DNA of 8,068 bases from Planococcus sp. (in: firmicutes) (GCA_030147225.1 JASLAI010000238.1:1-8068); one strand, 5' to 3'. Numbered from the stretch's first letter, positions 1 through 7,563 are shown. Numbers and translations: made by a program. The notes: generated by a model from the sequence alone, not told the origin.

Positions 1-770
1 GGCTGATCTTCTATTTGAGAAACAAAAGGATCCATTTCAAAAAATGGAATAATCGCTTGTGTATCACCTGCCACTTTGACACGCAGCACTTTTTCACTTT
101 GCAGCTGCGCTTGAATGTCGTGTACAGAGCCTTGTGCAATCAACTTTCCATTGTCTATAACCCCGATGCTGTCACACATTTCAGCTAGCTCTGGCAGGAT
201 ATGGGAAGAAATCAATATGGTTTTGCCCATCCCTTTCAGTTCTCTGAGGATATCCCGCATTTCAACCCTTGCCCTCGGATCAAGTCCGGAAGCCGGTTCA
301 TCCAGAATAAGAATTTTAGGATCATGGATCAACGCGCGAGCCAAGCATAGCCGTTGCTTCATCCCACGCGACAGCAAATCAACATAGTCGTAGCGTTTAT
401 GCTCCAGATTGACCAATTCCAACAGCTTGGGAATTAATACTGCCCGCTCTTTCGGCTTGATGCCGTAGCTAGCTCCATAAAAATCCAAATATTCCTCTGT
501 TTTTAATTGATCATAAACACCGAAGAAATCTGGCATATAACCGATTTGCCTGCGCACTTCCTGCGGGTTTTTGGTGACACTGATGCCATTGATGAACGCG
601 TCCCCCGCTGTCGGCTGAAGAAGCGTAGCCAAAATCGAAAAAGTCGTTGATTTCCCTGCACCGTTGGCACCAACAAAGCCAAATACCGTGCTGTCCTCCA
701 CAATCAGATTCAAGTCCTGCAATGCATAAAAAGAGCCATATTTTTTGGTCAATCCGATTGTTTCAATCAT
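1..770 (-). CDS. ABC-2 type transporter ATP-binding protein, 3' end cut by window edge
   Basis: This is the ATPase subunit of an ABC transporter of the ABC-2 (multidrug/Nod/Gld-like) group, which should power a separate membrane permease from the cytoplasm. The frame is open from the ATG at 770 to the window edge, giving 256 codons without a stop. Visible motifs are the Walker A GANGAGKST (residues 34-42), a signature loop LSRGMKQR (133-140) in place of LSGGQ, Walker B ILILDEP (153-159), the D-loop SGLD (161-164) and the switch histidine in SSH (H190). At the Q-loop position the sequence reads GYMPDFFGVYD, with Asp instead of Gln; I recall this as common in the subfamily. The ATG overlaps the TGA of the upstream gene as ATGA, with AAAGGAG ten bases upstream, so translation is coupled to the large envelope protein. 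The missing part is probably about 40-60 residues. A permease gene is expected just beyond the edge (inference). Substrate unknown. Confidence 0.93.
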   Translation of the reverse strand, partial: MIETIGLTKKYGSFYALQDLNLIVEDSTVFGFVGANGAGKSTTFSILATLLQPTAGDAFINGISVTKNPQEVRRQIGYMPDFFGVYDQLKTEEYLDFYGASYGIKPKERAVLIPKLLELVNLEHKRYDYVDLLSRGMKQRLCLARALIHDPKILILDEPASGLDPRARVEMRDILRELKGMGKTILISSHILPELAEMCDSIGVIDNGKLIAQGSVHDIQAQLQSEKVLRVKVAGDTQAIIPFFEMDPFVSQIEDQ

Positions 771-3124
771 GGGGTAATCACTCCTTTCAATTTGACTTTC
801 GGCACAACAATTTCAGGATTCCCTGAATTTCCGGACATCGTTAATTTAAACTTAACGGCACCTTCAGGGCTTACGTATTTTTTTGCCGTATCGGTGAATT
901 TCTCGCTGGATTGCGTGATTTCTTCGTACTTGCCACTTTCATGATTCAAAATGGATACTTCCAGACTTTGACCAGGGTTTGTGATGGATAGTTCATTCCA
1001 GGAAGCTGTATTGTTTTTAATATCTTCAGGCAATGTATAGGTCATATCATACTCCCCATTTTCCAAGTAATACAGATAAGGGTCATGTGAAATGTTCTCG
1101 AAATATGCGTTCGTACTGGCTCCTAAAAGCTCCATTCCTAAAGCATCGGTATTTAAAGTGATATCTCCACTTAAGGTCAGTTCCGGCTTGAAGCTTTGAG
1201 CGATCAAATGGACCGAGTCTACTGAAGCACGCTGCTTTTCAAGAGTAATAGGCACGATTGCATCCTGTGTATACGCAATCACATAGGGAGTCTTGCCATT
1301 TTGCGACATTTGCTCATACGAAGTGGAAAGCAATGTTTGGCGGCGAGCCTTATCCAATTCTTCCAAATCTGCAATCGGCATATAGCTGTATGATTGCCCG
1401 ACAGCTGCGGCAGGAGACAAAATATCAGATTGAATGGTTTCATCAACTGCCAGCTCTTCTCCGGGATTTAAATCTCCCAGGTCCAGTATGCGTGTCCCTG
1501 ACCAAATTGAAACATCTTCAACTGCAAATGGAAAATCATTGCGGATAGTTCCGGTGATTTTCTCATCAGCCACACCTAAATCGACGCTAAAACTTCCGCT
1601 GTTTTCTATATACGACTGTCCCATGATGGATTCAACTGACCAGTAACGCATCTCACGCAAGGTCATCTGATTGCTGGCAGCTCCTTTTTCCATCATTGCC
1701 GAGAGATAGGGTTGTGTTTCTGAAAATTCACTGCCCATTCGGTAGATCATGGTAGTGGATGATGGAGCAGTGAATTGGTAATTCCCACCACGGTTTGACA
1801 ATAATGAATTGACGTAATATCCATTCAGCCCTTTATCTGCATCCACTTCAAAAAAACCGGTTTGCTGAATTTGCGGATTGCCGATGCGGTCTTTTGCACC
1901 GAAAGCGAATAGGCCAATCGAAGTCAGCAAAGCGACTACAGGGATAATAAACCAGGCGTATTCACGTCGGTCCTTTTTCTTTAATATTATATAGAGCACG
2001 GGCACTATCAATAAAATGTAGATGAAAATGATTGCCAAGATGAAAGGTTTTGACACTTGGAAGCTTTCGAATAGCTCGTTGACATTGCCCACTTCATAGC
2101 TCATAAAATCAAGAATTGATTGGCCGCCCATTGAATTATTATAATTCGACCTTACTGGAAAGAAATTCGATACCATTTGGCTATAGCCTTTTTGGCCTGA
2201 GACAGTTTCATCTCCCAGTGAAAAGCTCATTTGAGTTAAGCTTCCAGCTCCGATCGGCTGAGTTGCCGCCAAAATTTGTTCATCATTCTGCAATTTCACA
2301 GCCGAGCCTTCTTTAGCTGTAGCTTGATAAGCGGGAATCGGGTTTTCTAACCCAGGAACTGAAACTTCAATCGCATCTGCCAACTCCAAGGGCAGGTATT
2401 CGCTTAAGTTTCCAAGCTCTGCTGCTAGATTCCCAGTAGAACCGGTGACTACATTCCCTCCTTGTTGAATCCATTGCAGAATAGCCTGTTGTGTTGACTC
2501 CGGCAAATCACTATAGGCAAACTCATCAATGACCAAGTAATCGATCATATCCCAAGCCTGCGCCTCGGTTGGCAAAGTGAAATTTTTCAGTTGATTGAGG
2601 TGGATGACTTCGATACCTTCGCTAGCCGGAACAGCAAGCTGCTTTAAAGGCATCAGCCGATCCTGATTATCTGTCAGGCTTGCGATAAACAAAGCACCAG
2701 GTGAATGATAGTTGGGTTGAATAATTTTTTTGCCCTTGAAAGCGATCGATTTGCCTTCTTCCCAGCCTCCTTCAAATAAGAAGATGCTTTGATCTCCAGG
2801 TCCACCCGTATAATGCATATCCGATAAGCCGGATGCTGAGATTTGAAGCGTCTTCGTCTCTCCTTCAGCAAGTTCGAGTGGCATAGCTAACCCGGCTCCG
2901 AGAGTATATGTTTCCGAATAACTGACCACCAGGTCCCCTGAGAACGCTGAGCCTTGATTGGTCACAGTGAATTGCAGCGGCAGGCCTTTTTCGTACTTCA
3001 CCTTATTTTGAAAACCGGCACTGGAATCCACGGTGATTTGTGGCGCCGCCAAAGATGCCTGCGGCATTAAAAACAAACTGATAAGCAATGCTAAAGCAAA
3101 AAATGCCAGCAAGCGTTTATACAT
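767..3124 (-). CDS. Large envelope protein of an ABC-2 operon: signal peptide, two external domains, two central membrane helices
   Basis: I do not recognise a named family for this 785-residue protein. It begins with a signal peptide (K3-R4, a hydrophobic core, then ASLA with likely cleavage near residue 26). Residues about 28-135 look like an immunoglobulin-like beta domain. Residues about 143-235 (GALFIASL, DYLVIDEF, LQWIQQGGNVV) resemble a class I glutamine-amidotransferase fold, but the whole protein has no cysteine, so it cannot be an active Cys-dependent amidotransferase. Two membrane helices lie at about 360-382 and 390-410, joined by the basic loop KKKDRR; this positive-inside signal puts both the N-terminal (about 330 residues) and C-terminal (about 375 residues) parts outside the membrane. 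The C-terminal part is beta-rich. The gene overlaps the ABC ATPase gene by four bases. The layout recalls the GldA/F/G arrangement of an ABC ATPase with extracytoplasmic partners, but that is only an analogy. The start ATG has AAAAGGGGGA six bases upstream. Probable role: external accessory or sensor subunit of the transporter (inference). Confidence 0.85.
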   Translation of the reverse strand: MYKRLLAFFALALLISLFLMPQASLAAPQITVDSSAGFQNKVKYEKGLPLQFTVTNQGSAFSGDLVVSYSETYTLGAGLAMPLELAEGETKTLQISASGLSDMHYTGGPGDQSIFLFEGGWEEGKSIAFKGKKIIQPNYHSPGALFIASLTDNQDRLMPLKQLAVPASEGIEVIHLNQLKNFTLPTEAQAWDMIDYLVIDEFAYSDLPESTQQAILQWIQQGGNVVTGSTGNLAAELGNLSEYLPLELADAIEVSVPGLENPIPAYQATAKEGSAVKLQNDEQILAATQPIGAGSLTQMSFSLGDETVSGQKGYSQMVSNFFPVRSNYNNSMGGQSILDFMSYEVGNVNELFESFQVSKPFILAIIFIYILLIVPVLYIILKKKDRREYAWFIIPVVALLTSIGLFAFGAKDRIGNPQIQQTGFFEVDADKGLNGYYVNSLLSNRGGNYQFTAPSSTTMIYRMGSEFSETQPYLSAMMEKGAASNQMTLREMRYWSVESIMGQSYIENSGSFSVDLGVADEKITGTIRNDFPFAVEDVSIWSGTRILDLGDLNPGEELAVDETIQSDILSPAAAVGQSYSYMPIADLEELDKARRQTLLSTSYEQMSQNGKTPYVIAYTQDAIVPITLEKQRASVDSVHLIAQSFKPELTLSGDITLNTDALGMELLGASTNAYFENISHDPYLYYLENGEYDMTYTLPEDIKNNTASWNELSITNPGQSLEVSILNHESGKYEEITQSSEKFTDTAKKYVSPEGAVKFKLTMSGNSGNPEIVVPKVKLKGVITP

Positions 3125-3129
3125 GATGA

Positions 3130-3139
3130 TCCCCCTTTT
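3130..3139 (-). promoter_or_regulatory. Ribosome binding site of the large envelope protein gene
   Basis: On the minus strand this reads AAAAGGGGGA, six bases before the ATG at 3124. It fixes the start of the 785-residue protein and lies immediately downstream of the predicted transcription start of the ECF-type promoter, leaving a leader of only about 25 bases. Confidence 0.75.
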
Positions 3140-3156
3140 ACTCGTCTCTTTATTAG

Positions 3157-3182
3157 TACGCTGGCTGAGTTAAATAGTTCCA
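3157..3182 (-). promoter_or_regulatory. Candidate ECF sigma factor promoter (SigW/SigM/SigX type) for the envelope protein-ABC operon
   Basis: Read on the minus strand, TGGAAC (3177-3182) is followed by exactly 16 bases and then CGTA (3157-3160). The B. subtilis SigW-type consensus is TGAAAC, 16 bases, CGTA, so only one of ten defined positions differs. The predicted transcript start falls near 3150, just ahead of the Shine-Dalgarno and about 25 bases before the ATG. No convincing sigma-A promoter is visible between this gene and the dapL terminator; the best alternative, TTTTTC with TATTTA at 17 bases, is weak. ECF control would fit an envelope-stress role for the operon. The match is seen directly; function is inferred. 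Confidence 0.6.
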
Positions 3183-3223
3183 TCTTCTCACAAGAAAAAC
3201 CTACTTTATCTCCCTTATTTCAC

Positions 3224-3258
3224 AAAAAAAGAACGGGCAGCATAAGCTGTCCGTTCTT
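3224..3258 (-). terminator. Intrinsic terminator of dapH-dapL, overlapping the dapL stop codon
   Basis: The minus-strand transcript can form a hairpin with 5' arm GAACGGACAGC (3246-3256), loop UUAU (3242-3245) and 3' arm GCUGCCCGUUC (3231-3241), followed by seven U residues (3224-3230). There is one A-C mismatch inside the stem. Two further A-U pairs extend the base of the stem into the dapL UAA codon, so the hairpin starts at the end of the coding sequence. It separates the dap genes from the envelope/ABC operon. Confidence 0.88.
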
Positions 3259-4381
3259 ACAATCCAGAAAAGAATTTGTGAATAAAATTCGGCATAAAGT
3301 GCAGGATTTTTTCATCCGGCTCCAATTTCGAGTGGTGCAATCCATGGGCTGAAGAAACGCCTGCCCAGAACATCATTCCTGGCATCTGTTCGGTGAAATA
3401 ACCGAAATCTTCGCCTGTCATCGCCGCTTTACTCTCGATAGCCTGTATGCCTTCAGTGTTGCTGGCGTATTGCAGGAACAAATCGGCCAGCTTCTCATCA
3501 TTTTTAACCTCGAGGTAACTGGAACCGTAATCAATATTGACCCGGCAGTTATGTGCTTCTTCAACTGCACGGCAAATTGCTTCAATTCGCTTTTTCATGT
3601 GAATCATCGATTCACTGGTTAAAGTACGGATTGTCCCTTCAAGGCGTGCGTGCTCAGCGATAATGTTCTGAACTGTTCCCGCACTAAGCTTACCGACCGT
3701 CAACACCGCTGAATCCATCGGATTAACATTGCGGCTGACGATGGTCTGCAGCTGCATGAGCAAAGATGCTGCCGCTACAGCCATATCTTCCGTCAAATGA
3801 GGAAAAGCGGCATGTCCGCCTTTGCCGTGGAGATCGATAAACAACTCTGAAGTGTTGGCGAACAATAAACCAGGGCGTGTGCCAACTGTACCTACTGGTA
3901 GTTCAGGCGCAATATGCAAGGCACAAATCGCATCCGGCAAAAAATCCGGCTTCTCGTTTTTCAGCCATTCACGAAAAGGCAATGCTCCACCTGGTCCTTC
4001 TTCTGCCGGCTGGAATAATATCACCACATCGTCTTTGATCGGAGTTTCTATCAGTGCTTCAAGCAAACCTAGGGCAATCGCCATGTGGATATCGTGTCCA
4101 CAGGCATGCATAAATCCTGGATGACTCGATTTGAAAGACAGTCCTGTCTCTTCGGTAATCGGCAAAGCATCAATATCCGTTCTCCAGCCGATCAGCTTTG
4201 TCGGCTTACTTCCGAGAACTTTAACGGCGATGCCAGTTCGCCACTCCACTACTTCCAAGCGCTCTTGCGGCAGCTGAGCGATAGTTTCCAGCAAATAAGC
4301 CTGTGTTTTAAATTCCTGAAAGCCAATTTCCGGAATTTGATGAAGATCTCTTCTGATTTTTACTAATTCCATTGCATTCAC
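3257..4381 (-). CDS. dapL: N-acetyl-L,L-diaminopimelate deacetylase (YkuR/DapL, peptidase M20 family)
   Basis: This cytoplasmic enzyme removes the acetyl group from N-acetyl-LL-2,6-diaminopimelate (EC 3.5.1.47), giving LL-diaminopimelate for peptidoglycan and lysine in the acetylase variant of the pathway. It is an M20-type metal-dependent amidohydrolase: MHACGHD (91-97, with C94 and H96 as probable metal ligands), [10 protein letters not shown] (123-132, E127 the likely general base and E128 a ligand), H156 in ALHIAPE, the lid-domain [10 protein letters not shown] (186-195), MTGEDFGY (321-328) and the C-terminal AHGLHH (345-350). The length of 374 residues matches what I recall for B. subtilis YkuR, and the sequence is close throughout. 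Only three bases separate it from dapH, so the two are co-transcribed. The start is uncertain: GTG at 4381 gives MNAMEL and has no clear Shine-Dalgarno, whereas ATG at 4372 has GGTGA five bases upstream and gives 371 residues. The name dapL is also used for an unrelated LL-DAP aminotransferase; this is not that enzyme. Confidence 0.95.
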   Translation of the reverse strand: MNAMELVKIRRDLHQIPEIGFQEFKTQAYLLETIAQLPQERLEVVEWRTGIAVKVLGSKPTKLIGWRTDIDALPITEETGLSFKSSHPGFMHACGHDIHMAIALGLLEALIETPIKDDVVILFQPAEEGPGGALPFREWLKNEKPDFLPDAICALHIAPELPVGTVGTRPGLLFANTSELFIDLHGKGGHAAFPHLTEDMAVAAASLLMQLQTIVSRNVNPMDSAVLTVGKLSAGTVQNIIAEHARLEGTIRTLTSESMIHMKKRIEAICRAVEEAHNCRVNIDYGSSYLEVKNDEKLADLFLQYASNTEGIQAIESKAAMTGEDFGYFTEQMPGMMFWAGVSSAHGLHHSKLEPDEKILHFMPNFIHKFFSGL

Positions 4382-4384
4382 CGA

Positions 4385-5098
4385 TTACAGCTGGCGCAAT
4401 TCTTGCTTAATTTCTGTTTTAGCACGTGTTTTCGCGTCCATCAATTTCAATACGCGTGCTGGAGTTCCGCCCACTACTGAGTTTTCAGGTACGTCTTCGA
4501 TAACAATGGCGCCTGCTGCTACCACTGCACCTTTGCCGACGCGAACGCCTTCAAGGATTACTGCATTAGCACCAATCATAACGTCATCTTCAATAATGAC
4601 TGGGGTCGCTGATGCCGGCTCGATTACACCTGCAAGTACAGCACCTGCTCCGATGTGGCAGTTTTTGCCGACTGTCGCACGGCCGCCCATAACAACGCCC
4701 ATATCGATCATTGTACCGTCTCCGATTACAGAACCGATATTGATAACAGCGCCCATCATAATGATGCAATTATTGCCGATTTCTACATTTTCACGAATAA
4801 ATGCACCAGGTTCAATGCGGCTGTTGATATTTTTCATATCCAATAATGGGATTGCAGAATTTCTGCGATCATTTTCCACGACAGAGTCTTCAATGACAGA
4901 AGCATTCGCTTCCAATGCCTGCTGAATATCCGTCCATTCGCCGAATACTGTGACTGAACTGCCTTCGCCGAATACTTTAGAATCTGCACCATAATCTAAA
5001 TCAGCCACGCCTTGGCCTTTTATGTATGCTTTTACCGGTGTCGACTTTTTCGCATTCTGTATGTACGAGATTATTTCGTTTGCATCCATCTGTTTCAT
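4385..5098 (-). CDS. dapH: 2,3,4,5-tetrahydropyridine-2,6-dicarboxylate N-acetyltransferase
   Basis: This cytoplasmic enzyme transfers an acetyl group from acetyl-CoA to tetrahydrodipicolinate (EC 2.3.1.89), the committed step of the acetylase route to diaminopimelate and lysine. From the ATG at 5098 it is 237 residues, very close to the roughly 236 expected. An N-terminal DapH domain (about 1-85, ending in [11 protein letters not shown] at 77-87) precedes a left-handed beta-helix built of hexapeptide repeats from about residue 90 to 210 ([52 protein letters not shown]). This fold is normally a trimer with active sites between subunits. It ends in [11 protein letters not shown], as I recall for B. 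subtilis YkuQ. An in-frame ATG at 5170 would add 24 residues, but it overlaps the end of ccpC, lies upstream of the likely promoter and has no homologous counterpart. AAAGAGG nine bases upstream supports 5098. It is followed by dapL after three bases. Confidence 0.96.
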   Translation of the reverse strand: MKQMDANEIISYIQNAKKSTPVKAYIKGQGVADLDYGADSKVFGEGSSVTVFGEWTDIQQALEANASVIEDSVVENDRRNSAIPLLDMKNINSRIEPGAFIRENVEIGNNCIIMMGAVINIGSVIGDGTMIDMGVVMGGRATVGKNCHIGAGAVLAGVIEPASATPVIIEDDVMIGANAVILEGVRVGKGAVVAAGAIVIEDVPENSVVGGTPARVLKLMDAKTRAKTEIKQELRQL

Positions 5099-5107
5099 CA
5101 ATAAAAA

Positions 5108-5114
5108 CCTCTTT
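5108..5114 (-). promoter_or_regulatory. Ribosome binding site that decides the dapH start
   Basis: The minus strand reads AAAGAGG, nine bases before the ATG at 5098. It selects the MKQMDANE start over the in-frame upstream ATG at 5170. Confidence 0.7.
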
Positions 5115-5132
5115 CTATTAAGTGATGCTGTT

Positions 5133-5161
5133 ATTATATCTGATTCCGCATAAAAATTCAT
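5133..5161 (-). promoter_or_regulatory. Probable sigma-A promoter of dapH-dapL
   Basis: In the 68-base gap between ccpC and dapH the minus strand has a perfect TATAAT (5133-5138). Seventeen bases upstream is ATGAAT (5156-5161), which keeps the TGA core of TTGACA but matches only three of six positions. Transcription would start near 5126, about 28 bases before the dapH ATG. No CcpC-type dyad (ATAA, 7 bases, TTAT) and no lysine riboswitch-like leader fits in this gap, so any control by the neighbouring regulator is not visible here. Confidence 0.6.
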
Positions 5162-5166
5162 CCGCT

Positions 5167-6042
5167 TCACCTTAATAAAGCGGCATGTTTTTCGACTATA
5201 TCGACAAATGCCTCTACTTGGCGTAGCTGGAAAGCTGATTCATAGCCGATCAGCCAAGTATCCCGTGTCAATTCAAGCTCTTCTTTATTATTCGTCAATG
5301 CCATCATATGCACGTCTTCACTGCCTGTCAGCGTAATAGACGGCAGGATGGCATACCCGATTCCGTTGACAGCCATTTGCTTACACGTTTCAATCTGGTC
5401 CACCGTAATTTGCCGTTTCGGATTGGAAGCAAAATGCTTTTGCCACCATTGCTGAATTTCCTCATAATAATTCGAATCACTTTTAAATTGGATAAATGGC
5501 CGTTCTGTTTGAAAAAGCTCTTCGAGCGAACGAATCTCCTTATCTACTAAATACAGTGTGTCTTTGAATAGATGCTTTTTTGTCCCTTTCCAGTCTGTAT
5601 GGCCGCGAACAATTCCAATATGAGCTTCCCCCTCATAAAGTGAACGGACAATTTCCGAGCTCCAGCCTGTGATCAATTGTATTTTCGCTTCTGGATATAG
5701 CGTCACAAAATCTTTCAGTACTTTTGGCAGCCAGTTTTGCCCGATAATCGTCGCACACGCGATTTTTAAGGTCCCGTGCACCTTTGAAGTCAAGGTATGC
5801 AGCACTTCGAAAACTTCTTCTTTCCGTTGGATTGTTTCAATTGCATATTGAATGACCAATTCCCCAGCAGGTGTAGGAGACAATCCTTTTTGCGAGCGAA
5901 TAAACAATTGTTGACCCCAGTCTTTTTCGATAGATTGCAGACGCTGCGATAAAGCCGGTTGCGACAAAAACAAACGTTCAGCCGCTTTTCTCATATTGCC
6001 TTCTTCTGCCAATACTTTGATGATCAGTTCTTCATTTGACAC
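5167..6042 (-). CDS. ccpC: LysR-type transcriptional regulator CcpC (catabolite control protein C)
   Basis: CcpC is a citrate-responsive DNA-binding repressor of citrate synthase and aconitase genes (citZ, citB) in Bacillus and Listeria. The 291-residue protein has the LysR layout: a winged helix-turn-helix at about 1-60 with [20 protein letters not shown] (16-35), then a periplasmic-binding-protein-like effector domain from about 90 to the end. Stretches such as [39 protein letters not shown] and GIGYAILPS agree with B. subtilis CcpC as I remember it, so I call it an ortholog rather than a generic LysR protein. The start is GTG at 6042, with AAAAAGGAG nine bases upstream; the N-terminus is about one residue shorter than in B. 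subtilis. The GTG lies inside the 3' end of the exporter gene (11-base overlap), so translation of the two is probably coupled. No separate promoter is obvious. In B. subtilis ccpC partly represses itself, but no CcpC dyad was found upstream here. Confidence 0.93.
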   Translation of the reverse strand: MSNEELIIKVLAEEGNMRKAAERLFLSQPALSQRLQSIEKDWGQQLFIRSQKGLSPTPAGELVIQYAIETIQRKEEVFEVLHTLTSKVHGTLKIACATIIGQNWLPKVLKDFVTLYPEAKIQLITGWSSEIVRSLYEGEAHIGIVRGHTDWKGTKKHLFKDTLYLVDKEIRSLEELFQTERPFIQFKSDSNYYEEIQQWWQKHFASNPKRQITVDQIETCKQMAVNGIGYAILPSITLTGSEDVHMMALTNNKEELELTRDTWLIGYESAFQLRQVEAFVDIVEKHAALLR

Positions 6043-7510
6043 TGCTCTTCACTCCTTTTTGTCCGCGAAGCCCAAAGATTAAGATAAAACTGAGGAGCGC
6101 GAAAAATGCGGTGACCAAGTAAACATTCTGAAGCGCTCCAGCCAAGGCCTGCTGCAGAACTCCCAGCGCTTCGGCTGAAATGCCGGCCCGGCTATCCATA
6201 CTCAGCAAATCATTGATGGAGCTTAAGGTATAATTTTGATTATTGGCAGCAAAATAACTCAATAAGGAACTGTTGAGGATACTTCCAAGCAAAGCCACAC
6301 CGATTGTACTGCCCAAGTTCCGCATGAACATATTCGAAGCAGTGGCAGAGCCACGCAATTCATAGGAGACAGCTGCTTGGATAGAGACGATAAAAGCCGT
6401 ACTCGTCAAGCCCATTCCCAAGCCAATAAAAAAGCTGGACATGGCCGCCCATAAAGGACCGAAACCTGGCTGCATCAAGACAAATAATAAGGTCCCCATT
6501 ACCAGGAATGCCCCCCCAGCCAAAGAGGTTTTGAAATAACCGATTTTCAACAGCAGCCTGCCTGAGAAAAAAGCGGCCAATGGCCAACCGATGGACATAG
6601 CTGTCAAAGTAAAGCCGGCAATTGCTGCAGGCTGTTCCATCACTCCGGTTACATAAGTTGGCAAATAGCTGGAGATGCTGATTAAAATGACGCCCGTTGC
6701 CAATGACACCAAATTTGCATAGAGAATCGTTTTATTTCGCCAAATTTCAAAAGGCATCATCGGATCAATGGCTTTTTTCTCCACTAAGATGAACAGTACA
6801 AAAAACAAGGTGCTGGCAACCAATAGAATTATGGCTTTGCTTGACAGCCAATCAAATGATACGCCTCCCTCTACAAGGAAATACAGCATGGTCGATAGAG
6901 CTGCCGTCAATAAAGCCGCTCCTTTATAATCGATTACCGGTTTTTTCGTATTCACAGGTTCTTCCAAAAATAATAGTACCCCGATCAGCGAGACAATTCC
7001 CAAAGGCAAATTCAGCCAGAATACATATTCCCAGCCGATGGTCGCGACAAGAATTCCCCCAATCGCCGGTCCAGTAACTGCTGAAATTCCCCAGACACTT
7101 GATAAATAACCTTGGATTTTCGCACGCTCTTCCTGGGAGTATATGTCTCCAACAATTGTCGTCGCTATCGGCATAACCGCACCTGCGCCCATTCCCTGGA
7201 CAAATCGATAAAAAATGAGTTCATCTATTGAATTGGCGAACCCGCACAATAAGGAACCGAGCAGAAATAAGGACATGCCAACAGCAAATATGCGCTTACG
7301 TCCAAAGATATCCGATAATTTCCCGTATAATAAGACCGTTACTGTGCTCATCAATAAATAGGCCGAGAATACCCAGCTGTATTTAGAAAACCCACCCAGT
7401 TCAGAGGCAATGCTGGGCATAGCTGTCGATACAATAGTTGCTTCGACAGCGCTGACAAACATCGCCAGCATGACAGCCGCCAGAACCAATGGCCTTTTTG
7501 TTTTATCCAT
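6032..7510 (-). CDS. MFS transporter, DHA2 family (EmrB/QacA-type, 14 membrane helices)
   Basis: This 492-residue inner-membrane protein is a proton-driven drug/metabolite exporter of the DHA2 family by sequence pattern; the substrate is unknown. Motifs seen: the first-helix motif EATIVSTAMPSIASEL (23-38, with E23 where many relatives have Asp), motif A GKLSDIFGRKR (63-73) in the helix 2-3 loop, motif B YRFVQGMGAG (101-110, R102), and the antiporter motif C GPAIGG (147-152) followed by GWEYVFWLNLPLG (159-171). The length and the hydrophobic segments on either side of a central part near 195-250 fit 14 helices. A soluble loop of about 35 residues (roughly 420-455) lies before the last helix. 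The start ATG has AAGAGG eight bases upstream. It lies between darB and ccpC, an arrangement I do not recall from B. subtilis, and overlaps ccpC by 11 bases. No good promoter is visible in the 70 bases upstream, which instead hold a terminator-like hairpin. Confidence 0.92.
   Translation of the reverse strand: MDKTKRPLVLAAVMLAMFVSAVEATIVSTAMPSIASELGGFSKYSWVFSAYLLMSTVTVLLYGKLSDIFGRKRIFAVGMSLFLLGSLLCGFANSIDELIFYRFVQGMGAGAVMPIATTIVGDIYSQEERAKIQGYLSSVWGISAVTGPAIGGILVATIGWEYVFWLNLPLGIVSLIGVLLFLEEPVNTKKPVIDYKGAALLTAALSTMLYFLVEGGVSFDWLSSKAIILLVASTLFFVLFILVEKKAIDPMMPFEIWRNKTILYANLVSLATGVILISISSYLPTYVTGVMEQPAAIAGFTLTAMSIGWPLAAFFSGRLLLKIGYFKTSLAGGAFLVMGTLLFVLMQPGFGPLWAAMSSFFIGLGMGLTSTAFIVSIQAAVSYELRGSATASNMFMRNLGSTIGVALLGSILNSSLLSYFAANNQNYTLSSINDLLSMDSRAGISAEALGVLQQALAGALQNVYLVTAFFALLSFILIFGLRGQKGVKSSVK
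6052..6060 (-). promoter_or_regulatory. Ribosome binding site of ccpC, inside the exporter gene
   Basis: The minus strand reads AAAAAGGAG, nine bases before the GTG at 6042. This strong site lies within the last codons of the MFS gene and supports the GTG start and coupling between the two genes. Confidence 0.75.
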
Positions 7511-7536
7511 TACACAAACCTCTTTTCCAATGACAG

Positions 7537-7563
7537 AAAAAAAGGCCTCTGGGATGAGACCTT
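7537..7563 (-). terminator. Intrinsic terminator (or attenuator) after darB, before the exporter gene
   Basis: On the minus strand AAGGUCUC (7556-7563) pairs with GAGGCCUU (7542-7549) around a six-base loop (AUCCCA), with one U-G pair, followed by further U residues (7537-7541). The mirror-strand version has a C-A mismatch, so it works best for minus-strand transcripts. It lies 18 bases after the darB stop and 27 bases before the exporter ATG. With no clear promoter between hairpin and exporter, it may be leaky and set the level of MFS-ccpC transcription. Confidence 0.8.

Noticed and set aside
230..560. Apparent defects in the ABC ATPase: signature LSRGMKQR instead of LSGGQ and Asp at the Q-loop position.
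   Set aside because: Both are, as far as I know, usual variants in the ABC-2 subfamily. Walker A, Walker B and the switch histidine are intact, so no loss of function is implied.
503..703. Minus-strand open frame of 66 codons inside the ABC ATPase gene.
   Set aside because: It is an out-of-frame shadow of the ATPase, whose own frame carries all the Walker and signature motifs without interruption.
3224..3258. The dapL hairpin as a bidirectional terminator.
   Set aside because: The plus-strand side has only UU and then mixed sequence after the stem, with no U-tract, and there is no plus-strand gene to terminate.
4506..4925. Plus-strand open frame of 139 codons opposite dapH, and several others opposite the remaining genes.
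   Set aside because: These are antisense shadows with repetitive, low-complexity translations rich in Ile, Thr, Pro and Ser, no ribosome binding sites and no recognisable domains.
5099..5166. CcpC operator (ATAA, 7 bases, TTAT) or lysine riboswitch before dapH.
   Set aside because: The nearest pattern is ATAA with 9 bases to TTAA, which is wrong in spacing and sequence. The leader of about 28 bases is far too short for a lysine riboswitch.
5099..5170. In-frame N-terminal extension of dapH from the ATG at 5170 (24 extra residues).
   Set aside because: It would overlap the end of ccpC, includes the probable promoter and ribosome binding site, and makes the protein longer than the family. The ATG at 5098 has a good AAAGAGG.
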